This document shows positions 12,001 through 17,291 of a stretch of 62,060 bases of DNA, piece after piece. The notes under the pieces are model-generated. The model did no database searches. It saw only the letters and a list, made by a program, of their open reading frames with translations, and was not told the DNA's origin. Source of the DNA: Verrucomicrobiia bacterium (GTDB taxonomy: Bacteria > Verrucomicrobiota > Verrucomicrobiia > Verrucomicrobiales > DEV007); NCBI GenBank assembly GCA_030427505.1, contig JAUICH010000030.1, positions 1 to 62,060 of the forward strand. The letters run 5' to 3'. The position numbers and the translations under genes are program-made. Positions within the stretch are counted from its first letter, which is position 1, and each line of letters starts with the position of its first letter.

Positions 12001-13226
12001 GCGCGGACCTGAATTCCACGGGGGGCATGGTGGGCCATGCCGATCCCCTGGTGGGTGGTCCGAGCAGCACGGAAGGAAACACCTTTATCGTCATCAGTCC
12101 GGTGGATCCGGCGGATGGCGTGCTGGGAACCGGTACCATCACCACGGACGCGGCCACGGTATTCAGCAGCGGCGAGTCCGGCGAACTGCGGATCTACATC
12201 CCGGCGCGGGCACAGAATCTGATGGCGGTGGGAACCCAGCTGAACGGCACCCTCTTTGTCGGCTCGGCCGCCACGGGAGATCCCCAACGGGCCGACGAGT
12301 TCTTTGCCTCGGAATCCGAGCACAGCAACCTGTCCGATTCGGTGGACTTGGCCGATCTTTATACGGGACTCACGGATAGCACTTCCCAAGAACGCTACCT
12401 GGAGAACAAGACGGTCATCCAAGTGACCGAAGACACCGCCAACTACTCGACCACGCTGGGCAATTACAGCCTCTACCTGGACGAAAGCGATGGCGGTTCC
12501 TCCGGCGGTAGCGGCTCAGGTTCAGGCTCTGGAACTGGTACGGATACCGGTTCTGGCACGGGCAGCGGATCTGGATCGGGCTCCGATTCCGGAGACACCG
12601 ATACCGGCGGTACTGGTGGCGACGAAGGTATTGGCGGCACCGGAGTCACGGATACCGGAACCGGCACGGAGACTGAAGGTATGGGCGGCGCCGGCGGCTT
12701 GGCCGGCGAGAATCCGGACCTCGTCACGCTTCCTGACGGCAGCGATGCGGAGGTGCTGGTGGACGGCCTGCTCCTCGTTCAGGATGGTGTGGTGGGCTTT
12801 GCCCCAGGAACCGTCTCGGACACCTTTGTGCCGATTGGCGGTGTGATTTCGGAAGAATTTCTGGACGATTACCTGGGTTCCGAACAGACCGACGATCTCG
12901 GTGACAGCCTCGGCAATGCGACGGTCACTGGCTGGGGCGAACCGGGCGTGTTTGCCTTCGTGTTCAGCTACAGTGCCACGGGCGATCAACCCACTTCGGC
13001 TTCCACCTACAACAGCTTCCTGATCTTTGGCGGGGTTGGCGGGCCGCCCGTGGCGATCGGGATCGACAACGGGGACGAGATCAAGTCGATGATCGAATCT
13101 CAACTGTCGGCTCTCGGTCTGACCGAGGTAGATCTGCTGGAACTGATTGAAGGAGACGGAAATGGCGAAGGAGATGGAGACGGCGCCGAGGGGGATGGCG
13201 ATGGCGAAGAAGCGATTGACGAATAA
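3..13226 (+). CDS. Giant beta-repeat surface/secreted protein (5' end outside window)
   Basis: The frame is open from the first bases, so the true start and signal region lie upstream; the GTG at 33 is only the first in-window start. By reading, about 60 copies of a motif (Y/F)-(A/V)-Q-(I/L)-G-(H/N)-G-G occur from about residue 185 to 3960 (counted from 33), usually followed by a strand pattern like G-D-I-x-V-x-A-G-G-x-I-x-F-x-A-G. Six copies of a different 60-70 residue module interrupt them. A Gly/Ser/Thr/Asp linker covers about 4150-4230, then a roughly 165-residue end domain and an acidic Gly/Asp/Glu tail. Such proteins usually form parallel beta-helices and are often exported by two-partner secretion. 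No autotransporter barrel, LPXTG or clear sorting motif is seen at the C-terminus. No exporter gene is in the window. Adhesin or surface-fibre function is inference; the coding call is very strong. Confidence 0.93.
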   Translation, partial: RSAGTGGINIVAGWDGSTGLTNGIDTLTLADADTSDPSGIFDISAILATMNDGDVDNDAAGRDGGSVTIGQNASSVYAVSVGSRYGDTNLAAHDLTMKGSNSNSGGSGERYSQLGFRDTGYEYELALANAANEEKNEWWGNAAGNVRGKDYITDLGGTRLDDGEFDGAGSGATGDINVELSGRLEMRTSDDNRGYVQIGHGGSVRQGMENHDTSSRPTLTTRDGITLDAGDTNRQFFGTTWRTNTETNPFEGADFIVDGDINIHVGEYIFMNADDDAINDTTDFAGGDGSTGMYAQIGHGGDENVGSYHGNISVIAEGTRGSTGVGIEMRSGNGHSRFAQIGHGSNSEGNRRTILDQRTDGNITVRAETGAVRMIGYSLLPDVDENTALSASSGLDSEHQYSPVQIGHGGAYASQATTHATNPAVSGVSPILPDNSAFGNIYVFAGGVFNDPEVGEVGIQAEAGNQQASYAQIGHGGYNLRANSSGASTGFSGNIDVIADKGSIYFAGGEEKRSQRDWGYGFNHAMIGHGGYNVDGDYEGYINVSAGQGTGATSGDITFLSGRMQYSPAQIGHGGANSNGNVSGDGTSQIDVLASGDITFTSRPSGPTDAYNLSTDYQNDWNNNATRTSGNRTQNNLRNKYWETNVRYAKIGHGGYNSDMTVTNNDINVTAQNGSIGFTAGDNNRDFIQIGHGGWEDGSDNNTSGNILVSAENGDVIFDASSGGFLSYERSSVGAEVIQEARGLEAFAQIGNGGYEYDGDHTGSITIDAGGDLLMFGPQSGGNVAQVMDFAGFTVRGSTLTAFQEATSRQRTYQASNTNIDPGTIVIDVTGTNVVDSDNGDGTGKLMRGSNQVGTVDYATGLLTFTDTAETNDGLIRINFDYKFNGGTSVNDERALELEAALRPEDANLAHGGVIAGSVSVVIDGDNSAGHRAVYHDLRGDGVLRDSAGQSVGSISYNTGRIRFNDTLNDFATPDEVTVNYSYSDGNAERAYVQIGNGGYGAAVGGYSSAGSSGKIDIDAGGDVRVHGGIHERNYAQIGHGGLGNQSQHGQDPTVGDGGLIDINAGGVVEMLAGRGFSYYDNEGYAQLGHGGRDSDGRHQGNINIVAGSGEAASIPGMDGGGASAQGLIFTAGVGREAYAQLGHGGYGSRSHSANGSGGETGLVGDINIDVDGDVRFTAGTLLSNFRDYDDGRVYTQLGHGGYDADTANGSGANGRVAGHTGSIDVLSESGGIYFSAGDHEASGLGEGYGILHYALLGHGGYGTNGSHSGDITVTAATDIVFLGGERTHDDSTDKRNFAMLGHGGDSDAGNFGSLNPNGFDTHTVTAGNDIVFTAGEGRRSWVMLGNGGYGSRGDSVANLNVNAGGDVLFTAGIGVDAGYQINGEMSKEIDIGTFELGWAPLRYRGVNADSLIIAIDGAADGTGDFIDDGSGNIIDPDNILGLGVDAQIGRINYNTGHVRLDVVIDGDTGNDVITKYTTGSGSSLSNRTEGAGVNGALDLVADSGPALSITGIASAFNNTRGGINNIEETVDTLNENIGIQPGSFTMTLPDGTVITDVDGGSGTGLLIRDANPGDIVGQIDYVNGAYGLTEIINPAGKTGVTVDYAVDHAIGSDLSFAQLGNGGYEADNPNDNADTVGETGNIHVKLDGDLKFHAGDGNYSYVQLGHGGPDNKGAHSGSITVEGLTGTNSGGVVEFLGGTASKDTTDARAYAHLGHGGYDADGNHFGDITIRSGMDAMGNGINFRGGLLQDNYVQLGHGGRDSRTGTADEAYGLHGDIIIDTVGDINFVAGTIGGPDTSTQDGRIYAQLGHGGYNADTKSDGTNLDVNAVDYAGPVGHNGEISVTTSEGDINFIGGDTAAGSEGNGTGKIHYAQLGHGGYGAQGDHHGDISVEATLGKINFHGGTTSDNNNYKYNYAQLGHGGANARGQMGRLGEAISVMAGGDITFESGDGNNARRSYAQLGNGGFDADYPNPGDPGYADNDNALAVLPTAAERVGNWADITVESLDGNITFTAGDSIESYIQIGNGGNYNDGDHGGDITVYADRDGSNLGSGSGNISFDTSNGSSGTRFAQIGHGGIYASGGHTGDIDVDAGAAITFRGGAGGSYAQIGHGGRNSHRMGRGGNSTSGYSYTNNNDRYYPGTHTGSITVHSGSDLTFAAGTTSGDQAYAQIGHGGVRNAAMENEGHTGAIEVISGGAISFTAGDRNQSYVQIGHGGYEAFGNHGIVLAEQNVTGDTVLSTAAMAGDGTEAFLGSAFTVGKIVPGSVTITVNSGTPVVYTDDGSGNIVDGGSTRVGRIEYSTGRVFFETAIDAAGDGTTADYGLFEVVDDTSSTILVEAVDDITFSAGTNPTRGDQAYAQIGHGGATANFSNTRLLIPQLAAQPDITTTTAYHLNTPNTTPVGTGGDVTVRTTGTDANINFTTGADSDTYAQIGNGGRANRGKHSGNVTVDATGDVTFLRNNPLATITDQAYSAVTGSDVNLGSNVDVAAGTLTITVDLDGSNGGPYHFYDNGEGGLVDVDGNIAAAGTQVATIDYDDRRLTWDGAYDINPGGDEVTATYSYTNALRAYAQIGNGGQDSEAENGRLNIIAHTGDIDVSAGGDVRFHAGNHYQSYAQIGNGGYDTDGKSSGEIKVESGGIIEFLAGEGSTTNSDGSYAQIGHGGLGSSGAHSGGIEVTAGDGTAGSHNGGLYFQAGDTNGAYVQLGHGGTNAKAGGNQSLTDADYGAPAGFSGDITVHSVGSITFLGGTTKNLEGNTDGNLYSQLGHGGYQTDTTESGTLEDPNTVTDIAGHSGNISVTSTTGDILFSGGSLANGSLGDGRGRFHSTQLGHGGYSAYGNHHGNISVEATLGEIAFRAGSSTDNSNEKINFAQLGHGGYGARGDHGLTGEMISVLAGGDISFYSGDGNNARRSYAQLGHGGYDSDNPNPAAPYYHPDPGNTDYGPTAAERVGNIADIMVTSTDGSILFQAGASIDSYIHLGHGGINTDGDHVGNITVKADEDGSNSAGGGGNITFDASENANSTHYAQLGHGGYQTSGDRTGFIDVDAGGAITFTGSRNNYAMIGHGGRNDHRVNNDNSDGGSTDPVKENANDRYYPGVFSGDISVDAGDDIFFTYNASTGSSTGSLQIGHGGFRTSATADMGHNGSITVISGGEIYFESGTRGQTSSQIGHGGYESYGNHYGDIFVQATDGVSMIASTTTASADQSYTMIGHGGYDADFNASRATTIEGAWGDPNPSPPAQNAPTGLIEQSGTWFHLNTPITNPGGNSGAITVLSGVNEAGDILNGDASVTITAGFEDDTYAQIGHGGRATNGDHNGDIIVRATEDVNVTGGQDVEDENYAQIGHGGLYTDTNSGSGYSGKIWVEAGVDGDGGAVNVTAGTGEENYAIIGHGGRGADGDHNGDITVHADSGISVLGGSGNVTFAQIGHGGREATGAFSGLITVVTDNGPLTLRDGSDNNSYSMIGHGSHEGTSTGTRQGAIYIEVNGETSLEDTGGPGFRIGHRTTTGGGITNTELVFLSETLDFDASSAATGFDFSGGGDATVLATQLENNLGVGNVTFGALGGNTLNFQEAIDYTSSYDFSILSEGDVQVNTGIRNRGDGNLYVIGGWDKDTGLADLDFTSMPPLSLPLFDAEVLRADATQAGFGVSGGSVIVGGTGATDAGWFASGEGLTFAAGDSVQVLGGGTTGAYGQIGYRTINASDDALGDIEVVAKDGGVLVQGGTDTDTYAQIGHGGDYSTDGDLTGDILVDSIGDVVLQGGDDNRTSARVGHGSVYNELDIAEGDITIDVSGGSLLLTGGTDQNISYAQVGNGGQDSGLGDKTGDITVYVSQDVTLTGGTADNTFAQVGHGGLSADNVTLGTPEDTDPGTVLLDVTMIMAGNDVNLNGSTTSGADRAYAQIGNGGLNANAQSSGNLIVMAANDVNLNGGIGTGDYAQIGNGGAGSSGDMEGATFVDAGNDVNLNRGSGTNAYAKIGLGDHMINTGIGGTGTRSGDIQVSTGADLNSTGGMVGHADPLVGGPSSTEGNTFIVISPVDPADGVLGTGTITTDAATVFSSGESGELRIYIPARAQNLMAVGTQLNGTLFVGSAATGDPQRADEFFASESEHSNLSDSVDLADLYTGLTDSTSQERYLENKTVIQVTEDTANYSTTLGNYSLYLDESDGGSSGGSGSGSGSGTGTDTGSGTGSGSGSGSDSGDTDTGGTGGDEGIGGTGVTDTGTGTETEGMGGAGGLAGENPDLVTLPDGSDAEVLVDGLLLVQDGVVGFAPGTVSDTFVPIGGVISEEFLDDYLGSEQTDDLGDSLGNATVTGWGEPGVFAFVFSYSATGDQPTSASTYNSFLIFGGVGGPPVAIGIDNGDEIKSMIESQLSALGLTEVDLLELIEGDGNGEGDGDGAEGDGDGEEAIDE
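3103..9560 (+). repeat. Third-order repeat inside the giant gene (copies A, B, C)
   Basis: Blocks starting near 3103, 4975 and 7836 carry elementary repeats in the same order with matching insertions. Copies B and C share features such as a GDGNNARRSYAQLG segment (near 5851 and 8709), a TAAERVGN segment and an NDRYYPG segment. The DNA of B and C near 5851 and 8709 is still clearly similar. The B to C spacing is about 2.86 kb. Copy A is shorter and more diverged. Confidence 0.75.
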
Positions 13227-13721
13227 AGCTAAGCCATGTAAGTTGTTTACGGTTTCTTTGCGAACAAAACTCCGCAATTGCCTGCCAATTCTGTAAGTTA
13301 GTAAGGATGTTTGAATTTGAAGACTCTGCAGTAACCGCTGCTCCGGTGGCGGTTCCTCCTGTGGTAACAGGGTTTGAGAACACCGCGAACCTTCCCGGCG
13401 TTCTTGTCTACCCTGCTTCCGGCGTGTCTGGAGCGAACGTGGTCGCGGTGAGCCCACGGTTAGTAGCTCCGGGCCTTGTTGTGGGGACAAACGGGAGCGG
13501 AAGATGAGAGCAGGGGAGTGATCCGTCCACTTTAGTGGTTGGGTTAGCGATACACCACCAGTTCTCAAGCCCAGGGCACGCCGGCGTCTCCAGCGCCGGC
13601 GTGCTGCTATATAGGGGAGGAACGTTTTTAGCTTCTTGCGGCGTGGGAGAGTGCGTCTCTATTGTTCCCACCCGCCCGCGGCCCGCGCTTTCCTGACTTT
13701 CACACCCATATTTCCCGTTCC
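13227..13721. other. Intergenic region with one strong palindrome
   Basis: No convincing gene is present. A short frame at 13307-13507 is Val/Ala/Pro-rich, lacks a recognisable domain and has no good ribosome site. The main structure is a perfect 11-bp inverted repeat with a 7-base loop at 13576-13604 (arms GCACGCCGGCG). No T-run follows it, so it resembles a REP-type palindrome more than an intrinsic terminator. Confidence 0.5.
13576..13604. repeat. Perfect GC-rich stem-loop (REP-like)
   Basis: Arms at 13576-13586 and 13594-13604 are exact reverse complements around a 7-base loop. It lies between the end of the giant gene and the first SDR gene. It could stall transcription of the upstream gene, but the bases after it are not T-rich. 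Confidence 0.6.
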
Positions 13722-14453
13722 ATGGATCAGACACCTTCTCTAAAAGACAAAAATGTTCTCGTCATCGGAGGCGGCAGCGGGATCGGGCTGGGCATCGCGA
13801 AAGGGTTCGCGGCGGAGGGCTGCCAGGTGGTCATCGCCGGGCGGACGCTGGCGAAGCTGGAGGCCGCCGTGGAGGGCACCGCCATCAAGACCCACCCCTG
13901 CGACGCGGCGAACCGCTCCCAGGTGGCGGCGCTGCACGGGTGGTTCCTGAAAGAGATCGGTACCCTGGACATTCTGGTCTATTGCGCGGGCATCAACGTA
14001 CCGAAGCGGAATTTCGCGGATGTCCATCCGGACGACTTCGACAACGTGATGAAGGTCAACACCACGGGCGCCTTCAATGTTCTCCACACGGCCCTTCCGG
14101 ACATGCGGAAACGGGGGGATGGCCTGATTTTCAACGTCGTTTCTCTGGCGGGCATCCAGAACGTCCAACTCGCCGGCGTGCCCTACGCCGCCAGCAAGAT
14201 GGCCCAGACTACGCTCGGTACCTTCGCCAACCTGGAAGCTCTCCCTGATGGTGTGCGCGTTACCAATGTTTACCCCGGCGAAACGAACACCCCTCTCCTC
14301 GACGACCGCCCCGTCCCGCCCCCCGCCGAAAAGCGCGCCCAAATGGTCACCCCGGAAGACGTGGCCCTCATGGTGGTGAGCATCGCCAAACTGCCGAAGC
14401 ATACCTACGTGCCGGAGATTGTAATTACGCCGACGTATATGCCACGGTTTTGA
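13722..14453 (+). CDS. SDR family NAD(P)-dependent oxidoreductase
   Basis: A 243-residue short-chain dehydrogenase. The Rossmann glycine motif G-G-G-S-G-I-G is near residues 16-22, an N-A-G-type element appears as C-A-G-I-N, and the catalytic Ser followed by Y-A-A-S-K is present (VVSLAG, then PYAASK). The ATG at 13722 is preferred because it starts about 15 residues before the first beta strand; a longer reading from 13662 adds a Pro/Arg-rich stretch with no SDR character. The gene runs toward the AraC regulator and ends 37 bp before it. The substrate cannot be read from sequence; the protein should be cytosolic. Confidence 0.9.
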   Translation: MDQTPSLKDKNVLVIGGGSGIGLGIAKGFAAEGCQVVIAGRTLAKLEAAVEGTAIKTHPCDAANRSQVAALHGWFLKEIGTLDILVYCAGINVPKRNFADVHPDDFDNVMKVNTTGAFNVLHTALPDMRKRGDGLIFNVVSLAGIQNVQLAGVPYAASKMAQTTLGTFANLEALPDGVRVTNVYPGETNTPLLDDRPVPPPAEKRAQMVTPEDVALMVVSIAKLPKHTYVPEIVITPTYMPRF

Positions 14454-14490
14454 GGGGTCGGCGGAGACGGCTTGGTCGATTTGCGAATCT

Positions 14491-15426
14491 TCAGAAAGCC
14501 AGGACTCCTTCAGTCTGGTGGAGGATGGCGCGCATTTCTTCGGCGGCTCGGGCTGGGGGAGCGCCGAAGTAGCGTTTGAATTCACGGTTGAACTGGGAGG
14601 GGCTTTCGTAGCCGACGCGGAGGGCGGCGGCGCTGGCGGTTTCGCCTTCGTGGACCATGAACATGCGGGCTTTGTGGAGGCGGACGGATTTCAGGTATTG
14701 GAGGGGCGGGCTGGAAGTGACGGCTTTGAAGTGGTTGTGAAAAGTGGAGACGCTCATGCCGGCTTCGCGGGCCAGCGAGCTCACGTCCAGGGCCTGGGCG
14801 TAGTCGGTGTGGATGCGGCGGAGGACACGCGATACCTGGCCCAGGGTGCTCTGGGGATTGGCCAGGGCGCGGAGGGCGTGGCCCTGGTCTCCGGTTAGGA
14901 CGCGGTAGGTGATTTCGCGGACGATCTGGGGGCCGAGAATACGCGCTTCCTCCGGAGAGGCGCGCAGGCTTTCCAGCAACCTCACCGCCGCTTCCGCCAG
15001 TGGCGCGTTCAGGGGGCTGGAAGCGACTCCCCGGGCGGGGACGGGAGCCGTGGTGGGGCCGGTGTCTATTTCGAGCAGCAGCTTCGAGACTTCGGTAGGG
15101 GAGACGCTGACGGATACGGCCAGGAGGGGTTCGTCCGGGGTGCCGAAGGTCTCGCACTCGAAGGGCAGGGGAATGGTGAGGACCAGATAGTTGGCGGCAT
15201 CGTAAGTAAAGACCTGGTCCTCCAAGTAGCCACACTTCCGGCCTTGGGCCACGATCACGATACTGGGCTCGTACGCGATGGGGGAGCGGGGAATATGGGC
15301 GGCGGAACGCATGAAATGAACGTCTGGAAGCGAAGAGCCGATAAAACCCTGCCGGCCACCCGCCAGACCGGAAAGGAGCTGTGTCATGCGCTTGAGGGAG
15401 GGTTCCAGGTCCGGTGGTTGGTTCAT
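14491..15426 (-). CDS. AraC family transcriptional regulator
   Basis: A 311-residue protein with an AraC-type N-terminal domain (about residues 20-175; the IVIVAQGRK and YDAANYLVLTIPLPFE region matches the AraC_N family) and a C-terminal double helix-turn-helix (about 215-305, including LAREAGMSVSTFHNHFK and ALRVGYESPSQFNREFKRYFG). This architecture is typical of regulators such as E. coli YqhC that sit beside oxidoreductase genes. It is divergent from the SDR gene at 15625 and convergent with the one at 13722, so control of one or both is likely. The inducer is unknown. Confidence 0.93.
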   Translation of the reverse strand: MNQPPDLEPSLKRMTQLLSGLAGGRQGFIGSSLPDVHFMRSAAHIPRSPIAYEPSIVIVAQGRKCGYLEDQVFTYDAANYLVLTIPLPFECETFGTPDEPLLAVSVSVSPTEVSKLLLEIDTGPTTAPVPARGVASSPLNAPLAEAAVRLLESLRASPEEARILGPQIVREITYRVLTGDQGHALRALANPQSTLGQVSRVLRRIHTDYAQALDVSSLAREAGMSVSTFHNHFKAVTSSPPLQYLKSVRLHKARMFMVHEGETASAAALRVGYESPSQFNREFKRYFGAPPARAAEEMRAILHQTEGVLAF

Positions 15427-15624
15427 AGTGAGGTAACCAAATTAGGCAATAAAACGAGTCAAAATTACAGCACTACTACGACCATTTGTAGAATCAGGCA
15501 ATCCATTGCGAGAATCAGGCCTATCGTGAAACCGGGAGATGAGGGAGTATCAAACCATCAGCTGAAGGACCGGCCGGGTCCGCTGGCTCAATGCAATGAC
15601 CAACCATTAAGAGAGACTTCCATC
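15427..15624. promoter_or_regulatory. Divergent araC-type/SDR control region with spaced direct repeats
   Basis: This 198-bp gap separates two divergent starts. The 10-mer AGAATCAGGC occurs at 15490-15499 and again at 15511-15520, exactly 21 bp apart (two helical turns). A related ATTAGGCAAT occurs at 15441-15450 and ATCAGGCAAT at 15493-15502. Same-face direct repeats about 21 bp apart are the usual geometry of AraC-family operators. No confident -35/-10 pair was assigned. Confidence 0.55.
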
Positions 15625-16389
15625 ATGAACGTGAACAACAAGATCGCACTCATCACGGGCGGCAGCCGGGGGCTGGGCCGAAACACGGCACTGGCACTGG
15701 CTAAGAACGGCGCGGACCTCGTTCTCACTTATCGCCAGGGTAAGGAAGATGGAGAAGCCGTAGTGTCAGAAGTAGAGAAACTGGGGCGCAAAGCCGCCTT
15801 GCTGCAACTGGACGTAGCGGACCTGGGCCAGTTCGAGTCCTTCACCGCTGCGCTGGGCAAAACGCTTGAAGACCATTGGCAGAGGAAGGACTTCGATTTC
15901 CTGATCAATAACGCAGGCATCAACAGCCCGGCGCCTTTTGCGGAGATGACGGAGGAGAACTTCGACCGCCTGTTCCTGGTCCATTTCAAGGGGGTTTACT
16001 TTCTTACGCAAAAGCTGCTTCCCAAAATTGCGGACGGGGGTGGGATTGTGTGCATCTCCACGGGATTGGCGCGCTTCGCGATTCCAGGATACTCGGCTTA
16101 CGCGTCGATGAAGGGAGCGACTGAAGTCTTTGTCCGATACCTGGCGAAGGAGTTGGGATCGCGAGGCATCCGGGCCAATGCCGTGGCGCCGGGAGCCATT
16201 GAGACCGACTTTACCCGGGAAGCCCTGGAAAACCACGCGGGGATGCGGGAGTTCATCGCTTCCCAGACAGCGCTTGGTCGCGTGGGAGTGCCGGACGACA
16301 TAGGTGGCGTGGTCGCTTTTCTCTGCTCGGAAGAAGGCCGGTGGGTGAATGCCCAGCGTCTGGAAGCGTCCGGAGGGATGTTTTTGTAA
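15625..16389 (+). CDS. SDR family NAD(P)-dependent oxidoreductase (FabG-like)
   Basis: A 254-residue short-chain dehydrogenase. It shows G-G-S-R-G-L-G (residues about 12-18), N-N-A-G-I, a catalytic Ser (CISTG), Y-A-S-M-K, and the C-terminal V-A-P-G-A-I-E-T-D pattern of classical SDRs. The ATG at 15625 starts directly before the first strand and has a GAGAG sequence about 10 bases upstream; the frame extends upstream to 15244 but that part overlaps the control region and araC-type gene. Its divergent position relative to the AraC regulator suggests it is the regulated gene. The substrate is unknown. Confidence 0.92.
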   Translation: MNVNNKIALITGGSRGLGRNTALALAKNGADLVLTYRQGKEDGEAVVSEVEKLGRKAALLQLDVADLGQFESFTAALGKTLEDHWQRKDFDFLINNAGINSPAPFAEMTEENFDRLFLVHFKGVYFLTQKLLPKIADGGGIVCISTGLARFAIPGYSAYASMKGATEVFVRYLAKELGSRGIRANAVAPGAIETDFTREALENHAGMREFIASQTALGRVGVPDDIGGVVAFLCSEEGRWVNAQRLEASGGMFL

Positions 16390-16578
16390 GAGGTGATCCG
16401 GCTGGCCGGGAGCCTGGAATGGAGGGCTCCCGGTTCCTTACTGGCCTTGGATAGGATAAAAGGCTATCGCGGAGTTGATGAGTTAGGATGGAAGGTAGAT
16501 TCGTGATCTCCATCTGAGAAAACGATACCAACTAGATGTCTAATATACAAGTTATTCAGACTGGCGATTGGTGCTATG

Positions 16579-16772
16579 CTAGTGCACTGACCGCCTTAAA
16601 ATGATGAGCGCTTGGTCTGAATAAAGGGCCGTTGCCAAACGGACGCGGTACGGTCTTTTTGGCCGGTGCCTTCGTTGCTCGTCAGTTGGTTATGGTTCAC
16701 ATAGCCGCCTTCCTCGCGCCTTGGCCCCGGCCAAAAATCCTCGCCAATCATCCGTCACTTTAGCTCTGCCTA
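16579..16772 (+). repeat. MITE copy, related to 25289-25491
   Basis: It begins with CTAGTGCACTGACCGCCTTA and the stretch to about 16760 aligns along its length with the reverse complement of 25289-25491 (shared words include ATGATGAGCGCTTGGTCTGA and AAAAATCCTCGCCAATCA). The right terminal inverted repeat is degenerate. It has no coding capacity, so it is a non-autonomous element or its remnant. Confidence 0.75.
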
Positions 16773-17291
16773 ATGTGGTGATTGCGAAACATCTAGACGA
16801 AATCAATTAAGTCATAGAGCCGGGAATTTTTATAATCGCGGTCTTCTTTTCCAATCTCCGCGTTGCTCGATCAGTCGTTGAGATTGCTCAACTCCCTCTT
16901 CGCGCCTTGAATCTGAAAAAGAATCCTTCGCAAACACTACACTAGGGACTCGAGGTAAACACACTTTGGGAGTAAAAAGCTTATTGGTGATCAACGAGTT
17001 AGGACGAACGTTCCGTTCATTTTTTTGCTGACAAAAGCCGCTTTGAGGTCCATCTTTCCTCAAACCCTGCCAGGCGGCTGAGCGAGACTATTGTTTCCTC
17101 AAGCGAAACGACTTCATGGGAGTGCAGTGCTGAAAAGCCTGTGTTAACGTGGGTCGCTCGGAGACCATCAGTATCGGTCTTACCAGTCGTCGGGTGGGGT
17201 TCGCTTTTTTTGGCTGGGAACACTCCGGAAATCCCGCCATTCTCCGGTCGCAGGCGGGCATCACGCCCTCTGCTCCTAGTTGACCGGTGTC
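16773..17291. other. Long intergenic region with a diverged repeat relic
   Basis: No gene recognised. About 16838-16935 keeps the word order of the preceding MITE (GGTCTTCTTTT, then CGTTGCTCG, then TTCGCGCCTTG, then AATCCTT), so it looks like an older relative. The rest, including the leader before the haem protein gene, shows no clear structure. Confidence 0.45.

Noticed and set aside
13307-13507. 66-codon plus-strand frame after the giant gene
   Set aside because: No Shine-Dalgarno or family match, and its length is compatible with chance in GC-rich DNA. It could not be supported.
13576-13604. Stem-loop considered as an intrinsic terminator of the giant gene
   Set aside because: It lies 350 bp after the stop and is not followed by T residues.
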